Source of the DNA: Stramonita haemastoma
Taxonomy: Eukaryota > Mollusca > Gastropoda > Neogastropoda > Muricidae
DNA: 34,623 nucleotides
NCBI GenBank assembly: GCA_030674155.1
Contig: CM060329.1
Coordinates: 24,247,924-24,282,546, forward strand
Direction: 5' to 3'
Position 1 is the first letter of the stretch. Every line of letters starts with the position of its first letter. Shown here in pieces: positions 1 to 8,415 of the stretch. Made by a program: the position numbers and the translations under genes. Below the pieces are notes generated by a model. That model was not told the DNA's origin. It saw only the letters and a list, made by a program, of their open reading frames with translations, and made no database searches.

Positions 1-53
1 ACAAAAGCTTCATTGTATGTATTTCTTAGGATTTCTTTTGATCAAGTATTGAG

Positions 54-121
54 AAGGGAAAGTTAAGGAATGCTTCAACAAAGATTTGAAGGCTTCATCA
101 CTTGGTGTCTGGGACCAGAAG
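54..121 (+). CDS. Candidate internal exon, unidentified
   Basis: A 68-nt block lies between an AG at 52-53, after a T-rich stretch, and a strong GTAAGC donor at 122. Read with a two-base leading overhang it is open for 22 codons and ends in phase 0, giving GKVKECFNKDLKASSLG then VWDQK. This hydrophilic, Lys-rich peptide looks coding, and its phase matches the duplicated exons at 8075 and 9717. The acceptor is only moderate and the upstream window edge hides the preceding exon. An alternative is a relic of LINE C-terminal sequence, because Lys-rich stretches followed by a WE/WD motif occur downstream of some animal LINE reverse transcriptases. I do not recognise the gene. Confidence 0.25.
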
Positions 122-1054
122 GTAAGCTGGTCTTGGACTATTGAATTGTGATACTTTTAATCCATTGCTTGTACAGTTGATGTATAAGATTGCAGGTTTT
201 CAGATCTTTCAAGACATAGCTATATCACTGATGATCTGAGTGGAGTTTACACACAATTTAGCAAATTAAGACAAGAAAAATGGTGCAATGCAAGACAGTG
301 CATTGCAAAACACAAACTTACGGAAGAAAGATAAGAAAAAGCGTAACAGAACAATAAGATAAAACCAAAAATGAATTTTTTAAAAAAGGGAAACAAAACT
401 GAAAATACTGAAATAAAATTGAGAACACAAACAAGATGCCAAATGAAACTACCAAACAAGAATGTGCAAAACAAAGCAGTTGAAATACGAAGAAACAACA
501 AAAAATATGTAAATTTAAATCGAATCGGGGAATAAAATACCTGTGCAGGGACTCTACTGGCTGGTGGCCTCATGCTGGGCCCACGTTTACACCTCAAGGT
601 CAACTTCAAACTGTGTGTTCAGTGAAACTCACCTGGGTATAATTGTGTGGTAAGTTTGGAATGAGGGATGTGACAACAGCTGGACTGTTGCTTTGCAGAT
701 GATGAAACTAAAACAAAACAAAAAATACCTAAAAGAAACAACCCCCCAAAAAAAGAAATAAAGTAACCAAAAACCAATATCACATAAACAAAAATAAACA
801 AAATAAAACCAGTAACCTTTAAAAAAAATGAATAAAAAATCTCTGCCAAGAAATGGGACATTTTTGCCCAGCAATAAAAGAAAACCCTCCCACCACCAGC
901 ACCACCCCCCCCCCCCCCTTAAAAAAAAATATTAAAAAAACCAAAACAAAGCCAAAAACTCGTCCACCAAAACAAAATGAAACATAAACACACCAAGTGC
1001 AGAACTCTAACCAAAGAATAAACAAATGAACAAAAACAAAAGGGAAAAAAGTTC
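122..1054. other. A-rich non-coding stretch, no gene seen
   Basis: The + strand is strongly A-rich and its complement T-rich, with poly-A and poly-C runs (C-run near 907-918). The open frames on the minus strand are Phe-rich translations of this T-rich strand, with no domain. Two short minus-strand blocks with splice-like edges (about 545-600 and 635-695) were considered and are listed among rejected items. Confidence 0.5.
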
Positions 1055-1069
1055 TTACAGGAGATCAAA

Positions 1070-1240
1070 GGAGAGCATCATCATGATTATCATCATCAGT
1101 TTCTTGACCAAGATGGTCATGATTATCATCATCATCTTCATCTTCATCATTATCAGTTTCTCGACCAAGATGGTCATGATTATCATCATCATCATCGTCA
1201 TTGTCGTCGTCATCATCTTCAGTTCCTTGACCAAGACGGT
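1070..1240. repeat. CAT/ATC-rich minisatellite, about 3 units
   Basis: Three units of about 60 bp combine CATCATCAGTT, CTTGACCAAGATGGTCA or a close variant, and a run of ATC triplets. The core CAGTTCCTTGACCAA recurs at 11824 as CAGTTCCTTGACAAA beside ATC triplets, so this is a dispersed sequence and not unique DNA. The Ile-rich (+) and Met-rich (-) open frames here come from the triplet repeat. Confidence 0.7.
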
Positions 1241-1402
1241 CATTCAGAGGTGCTTGAACATTGCAGCAAGTTTTTTCCCAGGGTGGTTTGTCTTCAACCT
1301 TTCACAGCAGCACTAACATTTCTGGTTTGAAAACAAGACCAGCAGCTTGTAAGGGATAATGACTTATGTATGTGTGTGTTTTTTTTCTGATTGAGGTAAC
1401 AG

Positions 1403-1476
1403 ATACGAGATGAGTCTGAACAGGTTCATACAGGTCCAGCAACATCACAAGCCTTCTTCATCTCTTCAGTCATCAG
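1403..1476 (+). CDS. Candidate exon, unidentified
   Basis: A 74-nt block lies between AG (1401-1402) and a GTACAG donor at 1477. One frame is open throughout and begins IRDESEQVHTGPATSQA, a hydrophilic Glu/Ser/Thr-rich composition like that of the better-supported exon at 10413. Two frames stay open, so the reading frame is not decided. The acceptor follows a T-run at 1380-1388. No domain is recognisable. It could be chance. Confidence 0.2.
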
Positions 1477-1872
1477 GTACAGACTAATCCACTTTTTAAA
1501 AAAAATTCTTTCTGTCTTGTCTGATCTTTGTGCATATTTTTATTTAAATACTGTATTTTAAGTGGTTTTCACTCTGCCCCCCCCCCCCCTTCCTCCTGTT
1601 ATGTATGATTTGTCATTGCGAGATTGTTTTGTATTCCTTTTACCTGGCATTTCTGTCTGTCTTTTACCTGGCATTTCTGTCTTTTGCCTGGAATATGTCA
1701 TTTTTGCTTTATCAGACTGATTTATTGAAGATTTGGGGTTTTTTTTTCATTGGATTTTGGTCAGTTGTAATCTTAAAAGGAAAAGTAGTATTGTGACCAT
1801 GGGGATGTAGTGTTCATGCTAATAGAACTTTTCCGATGTTCTGTGTGACTGATGAGGATTTACTGCTTTCAG

Positions 1873-1938
1873 GTTCTTTTGTGCTGGAAACATGTGCCAA
1901 AGAACAGTCATCTCAAGCTGCATCCTGTCATCACTGAG
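1873..1938 (+). CDS. Exon-module block A1 (candidate, decayed)
   Basis: This 66-nt block follows the acceptor TTTACTGCTTTCAG and ends before GTATAC. The acceptor closely resembles those of the duplicated exons at 8075 and 9717 (TTACTGCTTTCAG). The shared internal word GTGCC(C/A)AAGAA lies in the same frame as in those exons, so A1 looks like a diverged paralogue of them. In that frame a TGA falls at the extreme 3' end, so A1 is either decayed, uses another donor, or is read in one of the two other frames, which are open. It is the first of a series of A blocks (3169, 4135, 5966, 8075, 9717). Confidence 0.25.
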
Positions 1939-2059
1939 GTATACTTGTGCATACTTGTCTTTTTGTTATTTATTTACTTTTTTATTCGACTTATTCTTAT
2001 TGTTTTCTTTGTTGAATGATTTTGCCTTTGATAGTTACTCGCACATGTGTAATTTATGT

Positions 2060-2215
2060 GTATTGTTAGTTAGAATGCACTTTGTTGTATATGTAGCTTT
2101 ATCATTAATATTTTATCTGTATTGTTAGTTATTATGTACTTTATTGTATGCTACTTTATGATTAATATTTTATTTGTATTGTTAGTTATAATGTGCTTTG
2201 TTGTATGCTACCTTT
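2060..2215. repeat. Intronic minisatellite, about 3 copies of 57-59 bp
   Basis: The word GTATTGTTAGTTA begins at about 2060, 2119 and 2176. It is followed each time by an ATGC/ACTTTATTGTATGCTAC-like segment and ATTAATATTTTAT. The units differ at several positions. It lies between exon blocks A1 and C1. Confidence 0.75.
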
Positions 2216-2382
2216 CACTGTGAGTACTATGTTTTACTTTTTCATTGTTATGGTTTTTGTTGCACGTGGCTTCATGTTAGTAATGATAATTTTAACTGTG
2301 AGCACAGTAGTTTTACTATTTCATTAGCATTTTGTGTTGCTGTTTATCCAGTCTTTAACTTTGAGTACATTTCTTTTTACAG

Positions 2383-2444
2383 GTACTTTTCAAGGTGTAG
2401 CAGCCAGCTGTGGCCATGCCAACACCACCAGAGAAGTTAAACCG
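2383..2444 (+). CDS. Exon-module block C1 (candidate)
   Basis: A 62-nt block follows a good acceptor (TTCTTTTTACAG) and ends before GTAATA. With a two-base overhang it is open for 20 codons (TFQGVAASCGHANTTREVKP) and ends in phase 0, while the other two frames contain stops. The donor context GTAATA recurs at blocks C2 (3532) and C3 (4716), and the downstream intron starts are similar, which is why these are grouped as one module position. I know of no family for the peptide. Confidence 0.3.
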
Positions 2445-2650
2445 GTAATAATAATCTTTTTGTGACCTGGTATAGGTAAGCCAGTGGGTAAGGGAAGTAT
2501 GGATTGTGCATTTATCTCTTTATGTCATGTATTTGGCCGGCCATTCTGTCTGTTTTGTCAGTGGATATCCTACTTGTCTGCGTTTGCATTTCTGTCTGTC
2601 TGCATCTTTCTGAGGTCCTGCTTTTCATGTTAAAAATGTTTTCCTGCCAG

Positions 2651-2758
2651 GTGATAGAATCAGTCTGTTGACAGAGCTGCTGCCAAGGTGTATGGACCTG
2701 ACGGCACACCTGATGCATTTTGAAGAACCTGGTCATGTGATTCTACCGCCGAGTCCAG
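2651..2758 (+). CDS. Exon-module block B1 (candidate)
   Basis: A 108-nt block lies between TTTTCCTGCCAG and a GTGAGA donor. Two frames stop early. The third, with two leading bases, is open for 35 codons with one base left over, and includes ISLLTELLPRCMDLTAHL. The one-base end joins in frame to block A2 at 3169, which begins with two bases, giving a GAT (Asp) codon across the junction. Copies of the first half recur at 3745, 5160 and 6390. The Leu spacing is vaguely like a leucine-rich repeat, but this is too short to claim. Confidence 0.35.
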
Positions 2759-2797
2759 GTGAGAAAACCATGACAGGTTTAATTTGTAACCTAGCCA

Positions 2798-3125
2798 ATC
2801 TCAAGTGATGTATGTCATTGAATGAAATGTGGAGTTATTTAAACTGACTGCCACTTTGTGATGTATGTTATTGAGTGTGGTGTGGATGTTTGTTAAACAG
2901 TTACTTGGCAATTTTGTCATTGAGTGTAATGTTGATGTTAGGTAAACTGTGCGTTAGCCACTGTACGTGATGTATGTAATAGGGTGTAATGATGGATGTT
3001 AGGTAAACTGTGACTTAGCTACTTTAAGTGATGTATGTTATTGGATGTAATGTTGGTATTAGTTAAACAGTGATTTTGCCACTGTGATTTATGTTATTGG
3101 ATGTAATGTAGATGCTAATAAAACT
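2798..3125. repeat. Intronic minisatellite, about 6 copies of 58-61 bp
   Basis: Repeats of GTGATGTATGTTATTGGATG followed by a TAATG(T)TGATGTTAGTTAAAC-like segment and GTGACTTAGCCACT. Unit starts are near 2799, 2858, 2912, 2967, 3028 and 3086. Copies are diverged by substitutions and small indels. It sits in the intron between blocks B1 and A2. Confidence 0.75.
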
Positions 3126-3168
3126 GTTAGGATTGACAGTATGCCTCATGAAGACTTATTGCTTTCAG

Positions 3169-3259
3169 ATCTGGACTCCAGTGCTGAGGTCAGTAGGCTG
3201 ATGTGTCACGGAACTGTCAACCCAACCTGCAGTCTCTCGACAGGTATATATCTGAATAG
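3169..3259 (+). CDS. Exon-module block A2 (candidate)
   Basis: The block follows TTATTGCTTTCAG, the same acceptor style as A1, A6 and A7, and ends before a near-ideal GTAAGT donor at 3260 (an alternative donor GTATAT lies at 3244). One frame is open, beginning LDSSAEVSRLMCHGTVNPTC after two leading bases, and the other two contain stops. The overhang is compatible with the one-base end of B1. The start LDSSAE resembles the PESSAQE of the duplicated exons, supporting homology. The product is unknown. Confidence 0.35.
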
Positions 3260-3447
3260 GTAAGTATTTTTTTCACATCTTTGTCTTTTTCTGTTTGACT
3301 GGCGTTTAAGTCGTGTCGATTTTCATATTTATTTTTTCTTTAATAGGTGTTGGTACTTGAGGTGTTTTTTTGTTATTGCTTACTTGTATTGCTGATTATT
3401 TGCATTAGGCTGTTGTTAGTTTCTGTGGAGGATATCTGTTTTACAAG

Positions 3448-3532
3448 GTATGGTGTAAAACTCAACCAGTTGTTAAGTTCATTGCCATGAAGTCCTCCAG
3501 CATTGCTCACCAAAGAAAGTGAAGGATAACTG
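3448..3532 (+). CDS. Exon-module block C2 (decayed candidate)
   Basis: This is positionally equivalent to C1. It ends before GTAATA, and the following intron start resembles that after C3. The acceptor TTTTACAAG is weak. The best frame runs for 23 codons and then meets TGA inside the block, so if the borders are right this copy is either a terminal exon or non-functional. Confidence 0.15.
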
Positions 3533-3739
3533 GTAATACTTCTGTGTATGTGATTGCGAATTTACGCCTTTGTTTTTATCATGTCTTTGTCTCCATGTCT
3601 GTCATCCTCTTTGCCTGCCTTTCTCTGTTTGTCTGTCCTGTTTGTTTTTCTGTGGCACCAAGTCTGCCTTAATTTTTATTTTCACCCCTGTCTGTCTAAG
3701 TCTTTCTGCAGGCTTGTGTGTCATGTTGGAAATGTTTCC

Positions 3740-3858
3740 CTGCTCTGTGATGGAATCAGTCTGTTGACAGAGCTGATGTCCAGGTGTAGGGACCTGACAG
3801 TGTTGCACCTGCCTGCATGGAGGGGAGCCAGGCCATAAGATTCGACCACTGATTCCAG
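3740..3858 (+). pseudogene. Exon-module block B2 (frameshifted copy of B1)
   Basis: It shares with B1 the run from GGAATCAGTCTGTTGACAGA through GGGACCTGAC, then the motif CATAAGATTCGACCACTGATTCCAG against CATGTGATTCTACCGCCGAGTCCAG in B1. Between these anchors the copies differ by about 4 nt. The open frame at the start (ISLLTELMSRCRDLTVLHL) therefore ends at TAA, while the B1-equivalent frame resumes after it. A GTAAGA donor follows at 3859. The upstream intron of about 55 nt is also similar to that of B1. It is most likely a decayed exon duplicate. Confidence 0.35.
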
Positions 3859-3965
3859 GTAAGAAAATGACTTCATTTGTAACTTGACGACTTAAAGCGG
3901 TATAATTAACGGAGTGTAATGTATGCTAGTGAAATGTCACAGGGTTGTCAGTGTGACTTATTTAG

Positions 3966-4080
3966 TCTTTCATTTATTTATTATTTGAATTTGATGATAT
4001 TGGAATAAGCACTCATGTGCTTTTAAAAAAAAAAATTTTTTACATCCAGTCCTCGTCTATATGCAATTTTGTAAATTTGA
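3966..4080 (-). repeat. S1 SINE, 3' fragment
   Basis: It contains GGAATAAGCACTCATGTGCTTTT and ACATCCAGTCC and GCAATTTTGTAAATTTG, the tail half of the S1 family seen full-length at 30885 and 32808. The orientation has the tail at the left end. A-runs and T-runs have expanded in the middle. Confidence 0.7.
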
Positions 4081-4134
4081 GGACTGATGACGACTTACTG
4101 ATCTGTATGACTGATGATGACTTGCTGTTTTCAG

Positions 4135-4223
4135 AACCTCTGGGGCTGGAGTGGAGGAGTGGAGTGGGCAAGGAGGGTACATGTACCATGACAGTAACAA
4201 GGAATTGCAGTCTTGTCCACAAG
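4135..4223 (+). CDS. Exon-module block A3 (candidate)
   Basis: An 89-nt block lies between CTTGCTGTTTTCAG and GTACAG. Two frames are open. One, with two leading bases and ending in phase 0, has the same phase as the duplicated exons. The other encodes a hydrophilic peptide including GVEEWSGQGGYMYHDSNKEL. The upstream word GATGATGACTTGCTGTTTTCAG parallels GATGAGGATTTACTGCTTTCAG before A1. Frame and function are undecided. Confidence 0.3.
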
Positions 4224-4600
4224 GTACAGTCCTGCATACTGTTGTATTTTCAGTTATTATTTGTGTATTTGATTTCTTATCTGACTGTTTCTGTGTCAAC
4301 GTGTTGATTTTCTTATTTAATAGGTTTTTTTTATCTTTATAGTTTTTCCATTTATTTCTCTCTTTTAAGTGATAGTTTGAGTTAACAGTTATTTGTTCTC
4401 TGCTGTGTGGTGTACACCTGTTTGACCAAATACTATGTCAGTGCAGTCAGCTGTAGTCCTGTGAGTGCAGCCAGATAAGGAAAACTGGTGAGATATATCT
4501 GCCCCTTGCAAACTGTGGTAGTTTGTACGGTTACCAGTTGTTTCTTTTGCTGAGCACCCTTTTTCCATGCTGTTAATTTTTAATACTGTTTCTAATTTAG

Positions 4601-4716
4601 CGATGCCCATCTGTTCAAACAGGTGTGATGGAAGCCTGACCAGCAGTGGTGAAGTTCAGCATCAGCATGTCCTGCCTGCCTGCCTCAGTAGCTAGGGAAA
4701 AAATTCAGGACACTTG
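4601..4716 (+). CDS. Exon-module block C3 (decayed candidate)
   Basis: The acceptor TTCTAATTTAG is at 4590-4600 and the donor is GTAATG at 4717. The best frame includes CDGSLTSSGEVQHQHVLPAC and then stops at TAG near 4693, before the donor. An internal AG/GT pair at 4622 is an alternative acceptor. Position and donor style match C1 and C2. Confidence 0.2.
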
Positions 4717-4770
4717 GTAATGTTCATGTGTTGGTTTTTTAAATGATATTTTTTGTGACATTGTGTATGT

Positions 4771-4925
4771 GTGTCGGTACTAATTTATATCATATATTTG
4801 TATGTGTTTCGTCCAATGTGCCTGTTTGTCTCTGTACATGTATGTATGTTGGTACTCGTTTATGTCATGTGTTTGTCTGTGTATGTTTCGTCCACTATGC
4901 CTGTTTGTCTCTGTATTGTTGATGT
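4771..4925. repeat. Tandem duplication, 2 copies of about 77 bp
   Basis: Two adjacent copies share GGTACT(C/A)(G/A)TTTAT, TGTTTCGTCCA(A/C)T(G/A)TGCC and TGTTTGTCTCTGTA. They lie in the intron before block B3. The Cys/Val/Leu-rich open frames come from this TG-rich repeat. Confidence 0.7.
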
Positions 4926-4982
4926 GTGTGCATTTCTGTCTGTCTACCATTTTCTGTTTGTCTCTCTGTCTTCCTAAGAGTC

Positions 4983-5065
4983 AAGGTCAAAGTTTTATTT
5001 CCAGATGGTACATTAAGCAATAAATTTGCTTTTTTTTCATCAAGCAATCTACCTAGCAAAAAAAC
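4983..5065. repeat. Dispersed repeat segment, also at 15685
   Basis: It shares TTTATTTCCAGATGGTACATT, followed by TTTGCTTTT, TCAAGC and an A-rich CTAG(C/G)(A)AAAA segment, with 15685-15790. The two loci are in the same orientation. The family is unknown; the A-rich end suggests the tail of a retroelement. Confidence 0.5.
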
Positions 5066-5149
5066 AACAACAAACAAACAACAAAGGATAAGAACAGAAA
5101 AAAAACCCAAAACAAAACAGAGTCTGCATTTTATGTTGAAAAATTTTTC

Positions 5150-5254
5150 TCTGTTTTGTGATAGAATCCGTCTGTCAACAGATAGCTGCTGCCACTGTAC
5201 CACTGATGTCGACACCTGCCAGCATTAAGGGTAAACCTCTGTGACAGAATGCAG
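5150..5254 (+). pseudogene. Exon-module block B3 (decayed copy)
   Basis: It aligns with B1 and B2 through GTGATAGAATC, GTCTGTCAACAGA and GCTGCTGCCA, and ends before a GTGAGA donor at 5255 like B1. The B1-type frame stops at TAA after about 22 codons. The preceding sequence TTTTATGTTGAAAAATTTTTCT matches the sequence just before B1 and B2, so the duplication includes the intron edge. Confidence 0.35.
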
Positions 5255-5437
5255 GTGAGAAAATTGATTCCCTCATCCATTCAGCCCCAAAATGTATTTC
5301 TAGTCACTAGTTCATTGTCATGTAAAGGGCTCCCACAGCAGCTTTCTCTGTGTCCTTCAGTGTCAGTAAAAAAAAAAAAAAAATCTAGAGAGTGAAATAT
5401 TCAGTTCACAAAATAAATTTCTCATTACATTTTGGAT

Positions 5438-5439
<2 letters not shown>

Positions 5440-5506
<67 letters not shown>
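5440..5506. repeat. (TA)n microsatellite
   Basis: An almost uninterrupted TA dinucleotide run of about 65 nt. The Tyr/Ile open frame across it is an artefact of the repeat. Confidence 0.97.
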
Positions 5507-5539
5507 GTAAGCCAATTCTTTTAGTTAAAAAAAACGTGC

Positions 5540-5795
5540 AATCAAGGGGGTTGATGTTAAAGAGTAACATTGTGTTTAAATAATGGTGGTAAATTTAATC
5601 TTTGAAAATGTTGCCATAAAATTATTTAAGCAATGCCTGCAATGGTTGTAAATTAAGTCTTTGAAAATATTGCCATAAAATCATTTTACTATTCAAGCAA
5701 TTCCTGCAACTGAGGGGGTTTATGGTAAAGTGTAACATTGTGTTTAAATAATGGTTGTAAGTTTAATCTTAGAAAATATTGCTGTAAAAGTTTTT
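5540..5795. repeat. Diverged tandem repeat, about 168-bp spacing
   Basis: The words GGGGGTT(G/T)ATG(T/G)TAAAG and GTAACATTGTGTTTAAATAA occur at about 5546 and 5714. The sub-unit GGT(T/G)GTAAATT...CTTTGAAAAT...TTGCC(A)TAAAA occurs a third time near 5645. The repeat is intronic and has no coding content. Confidence 0.65.
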
Positions 5796-5965
5796 TCATA
5801 TTCAAGCATATAAAATGGTGAAGAATTTTGACAAGTTCTGTAAAGAATGAAAAATTTTGAAAAGAACATTTTTATAATTCTGTTTCAAAATATAAATAAT
5901 AGTGGACGTACAGTTTACGCTTAGGAATTTTTAAGTGTAGCTCAACACTTGTTCGTTGTTTTCAG

Positions 5966-6146
5966 GAACTATGGGGGTAGACTGAATCAGGTGTCAAGGA
6001 ACAGTGGTCAAGGTGGAAGGACAGCCATTGTATTTTCCCGTTACTAACGACTTCTTATGTGTTGCTGCTGCGGACTGGAGTCGAGTGCCCAAAGAACACA
6101 CACACCCATCCAGCATACTCCTGTGTCATGCCCAGAACATGATCAG
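5966..6146 (+). CDS. Exon-module block A4 (candidate, partly decayed)
   Basis: The block follows GTTGTTTTCAG and ends before GTAGGT. No frame is open over the full 181 nt. From about 6048 a frame is open to the donor, including DFLCVAAADWSRVPKEHTHP. The word GACTGGAGTCGAGTGCCCAA resembles the exon at 8075. A textbook branch-point word TACTAAC sits at 6043-6049, so a shorter exon with a later acceptor is possible. It could be a working exon with misjudged borders or a decayed copy. Confidence 0.25.
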
Positions 6147-6384
6147 GTAGGTAGATGTTTGTCATTTATCTTTCGTATGATGTAGGTGTGTCTGTGTTGG
6201 CCAGCTGTCTGCTGTGTCCATGCCAGTCTTGCTACCCTCTTTGGTTTTTCCTGTTGTTTTGTTTCCTACATTTCTTGTTTTGTATGTTTGTGTTTCCTTC
6301 TGCGTCTTTCTGTTCTCTTACCCTTTGATGTCTGTCATCTCTGTCTCCTTCAGAGATCTTTGTTTTGTTTACAGAACTTTATGG

Positions 6385-6430
6385 AATACCAGATGATAGG
6401 ATGTCAGCAGAATTGCTGCCAAGGTCTATA
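6385..6430 (+). pseudogene. Exon-module block B4 (fragment)
   Basis: It resembles the B1 start (GATGATAGGATGTCAGCAGA, TTGCTGCCAAGGT), after a TTTGTTTACAG acceptor-like site at 6364-6374. After about 45 nt the similarity fades into AT-rich DNA. It is a truncated or decayed module copy. Confidence 0.3.
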
Positions 6431-6689
6431 ATTTATTATCAGGAGACTGCAGGTCACTCCATAATAAATGCTTAATCCTTGATGTATAAAAGATAAGTTT
6501 CAACACATTTCCTGTAATATCAACTTAGTCGCAGTTAAATGACACAAAAAAATATCAGTGTGGAGCTATATCAGCCACAATTTACCACTGCCGTCAGTGT
6601 GCTACCTTATCATATAAAAATACTTTCCAGTAAGTTTTTAAGAAAAGATTTTTAAAAGAATGTTTAACACATTACCCATAATGTCTTTA

Positions 6690-6900
6690 GGATAAGACTA
6701 AACCGAGGCCCCGTGTGTGAACACACGCAGAACATCTTGCGCACACGTTAAATCCTGTTGAGTTTTTCATAAGAGTAGGCCATTGTGTGCGGGTTGGAAC
6801 AGATATTTACAAAACTGCATACACAGGGACTGGATAAAAAAAAAGCACAAGAGTGCTTATTCCATTATTATTGATGTAAAAGAATAAAAGAAAAAATATC
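6690..6900 (+). repeat. S1 SINE, headless copy
   Basis: It runs from AAGACTAAACCGAGGCCCC through AACATCTTGCGCACACGTTA, AAGAGTAGGCCATTGTGTG and ACAAAACTGCATACACAGGG to the AAAAGAATAAAAG tail. The tRNA-derived head is missing. The region 6431-6689 to its left holds nothing I can assign. Confidence 0.8.
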
Positions 6901-7280
6901 AAGTTAATCACAGACATCACATTAAAAAAAATCTGTGTGGAGCTATAATTATCGTCCACAATTTATCACAGTATTCTGTTAGTTCCAGAAATATTTTGCC
7001 TTTGCCACTTTATCCCTGAATGAATGGATGTTTATAAACTTTGTATTCATTTTAGCATTTTTCATGACTTGTAGAAGACTTGCAAAGTTCTGACAATCAA
7101 GTATGCATGCGCTTATTCAGTAATAGGATTTTTTTTCCCGTTTTAGGAAAAATATCTTTTGATGCCAAGAACCAGAAAACTTCATTTCCATATTTAGGAG
7201 CCAGAGGCTTATGCATTTGCTTACATTTTCAGAAAACAATATAATTATTGGTTATGCAGTTAATCATAAAAAAAAAGTTT

Positions 7281-7410
7281 TCAGAAGAGTAGGCCAGTGT
7301 GTGCCTGTAGAATGGTTGACAAAATTTACAAAACTGCATACATGTGGGTACTGGATGTAAAAAGGCACATTAGTGCTTATTTTATTATTCTCAAAATAAA
7401 ATGAAATGAA
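7281..7410 (+). repeat. S1 SINE, 3' half
   Basis: It begins at TCAGAAGAGTAGGCCAGTGTG, continues through TTACAAAACTGCATACATG and ACTGGATGTAAAA, and ends in an A-rich tail with AAATG repeats. Only the tail half is present. Confidence 0.75.
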
Positions 7411-7532
7411 ATGAATGAATGATGAATAAAATACAAACTAACATGAATAAAAATAAAAAGATAAAATAAGAACAACGCTGTTTTACTTGTGGATATCAAT
7501 CAACGTTAGGTAGTATGTTAACTTGATTGTTA

Positions 7533-7610
7533 GGAGAGGGGTGAGATAGCCCAGTGGTTAGAGCTTTGAGCTCACAATCAGGCAATGCGGGTTTGAGCCA
7601 TTTGAGGGGA
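7533..7610 (+). repeat. tRNA-derived SINE head
   Basis: It has an A-box-like GATAGCCCAGTGGTTAGAGC and a B-box-like GCGGGTTTGAGCC at tRNA-like spacing, as expected for an internal RNA polymerase III promoter. No recognisable tRNA acceptor stem is seen, so this is a SINE head or relic and not a working tRNA. An AT-rich (TTAA)-containing stretch and a minus-strand S1 copy follow. Confidence 0.6.
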
Positions 7611-7674
7611 CTTTCCTTGTGAACATTTACCAACTCCACTACCCAGAAGTCTTTATTAATTAATTAATCAATTT

Positions 7675-7987
7675 ATTTATGTATCTTTTATATCAAGGAT
7701 AATGGAATAAAGACTCGTGTGCTTTTTTACATCCAGTCCCAGTGTGCATGCAGTTTTGTAATTGTCATCTATTCCCACCGGCACACAAGGCCTACTCTTA
7801 TGAAAAACGGAACAGGATTTAACATGTGTGCAAGATGTTCTGTGTGACGTTCGCATACAAGGCCTTGGTTTCTAGTCTCATTCGGACTTTTGGGGGGAGT
7901 GGAGTCTGCACTGATGTTAACTCCAGAGTAAAAATCCCCTTTAACAGGAATCGACCCGGGTCGTCAAATAGCGAGCGTTCTGACCAC
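7675..7987 (-). repeat. S1 SINE, near full-length
   Basis: Read on the minus strand, it starts with a tRNA-like head containing ACCCGGGTCGATTCC (B box), then the body TTAACATCAGTGCAGACTCC, the AAACCAAGGCC region, AACATCTTGCACACATGTTA and the A-rich tail near 7675. The extreme 5' head (A-box side) is cut at about 7987. The open frame across 7826-8317 runs from this SINE into the exon at 8075 and is not a gene. Confidence 0.8.
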
Positions 7988-8074
7988 AGTTTAGTACCAT
8001 GTAGAAATGCATGCACAGTATCTTGCGCACACAATAAAAGCTTTGAGCTTACTGAAGCTTCTTACTGCTTTCAG

Positions 8075-8139
8075 GAGCTGTGGAGCCAGAATCCAGTGCC
8101 CAAGAATCTGCTGTGGACAAGTCACCGGGGACTGAACAG
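8075..8139 (+). CDS. Duplicated 65-nt exon, copy 1
   Basis: The exon lies between CTTACTGCTTTCAG and a GTATGG donor. With two leading bases it is open for 21 codons: A-VEPESSAQESAVDKSPG-TEQ, acidic and Ser-rich. It ends in phase 0. The frame through CTGTGGACAAG is also open, but the one chosen joins exactly to the exon at 10413. Copy 2 at 9717 differs at one base, a CCG/CCA change that leaves Pro unchanged. At 65 nt the exon is not a multiple of three, and its start phase does not follow its own end phase, so both copies cannot be included together without a frameshift. The flanking introns are visibly more diverged than the exon. The protein family is not recognised. Confidence 0.5.
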
Positions 8140-8311
8140 GTATGGGTTTTTTTTTCCATACTTCTATGTCCTTACTGTACTTGTTTGCAGGCATTATCTT
8201 GCTTCCATGAAGAATGCCTTAAAAAAGAAAATCATTAAATTTTTGACAGTACTACAATTTAGCAAAAGTGATGGCATCAGTGATGAAAAAAAAAACCCAA
8301 CTCACTCCACC

Positions 8312-8362
8312 TTTTAAAAGAGTAGGCCACTGCATAATGGTAGGAATAGATGAGGAAATTTT
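8312..8362 (+). repeat. S1 SINE, short fragment
   Basis: It contains AAAAGAGTAGGCCACTGC, TGGTAGGAATAGATGA and AAATTT, the middle of the S1 body. Confidence 0.5.
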
Positions 8363-8415
8363 AAATGCACACTCAGTTCTATGGTATTTAGAAATCATCT
8401 CAGAAGTCAGAAGAA

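Noticed and set aside
545..695. Two minus-strand exons (around CCCAG|GTGAGT and GCACAG|GTATTT)
   Set aside because: The donor at about 640 is ideal, but the implied intron to the next block would be only about 22 nt, and read-through meets a stop at once. The sequence is otherwise T-rich noise on that strand.
7826..8317. 163-codon + strand open frame
   Set aside because: It reads through an antisense SINE, the 65-nt exon in the wrong frame, and intron. The exon has its own better-supported frame.
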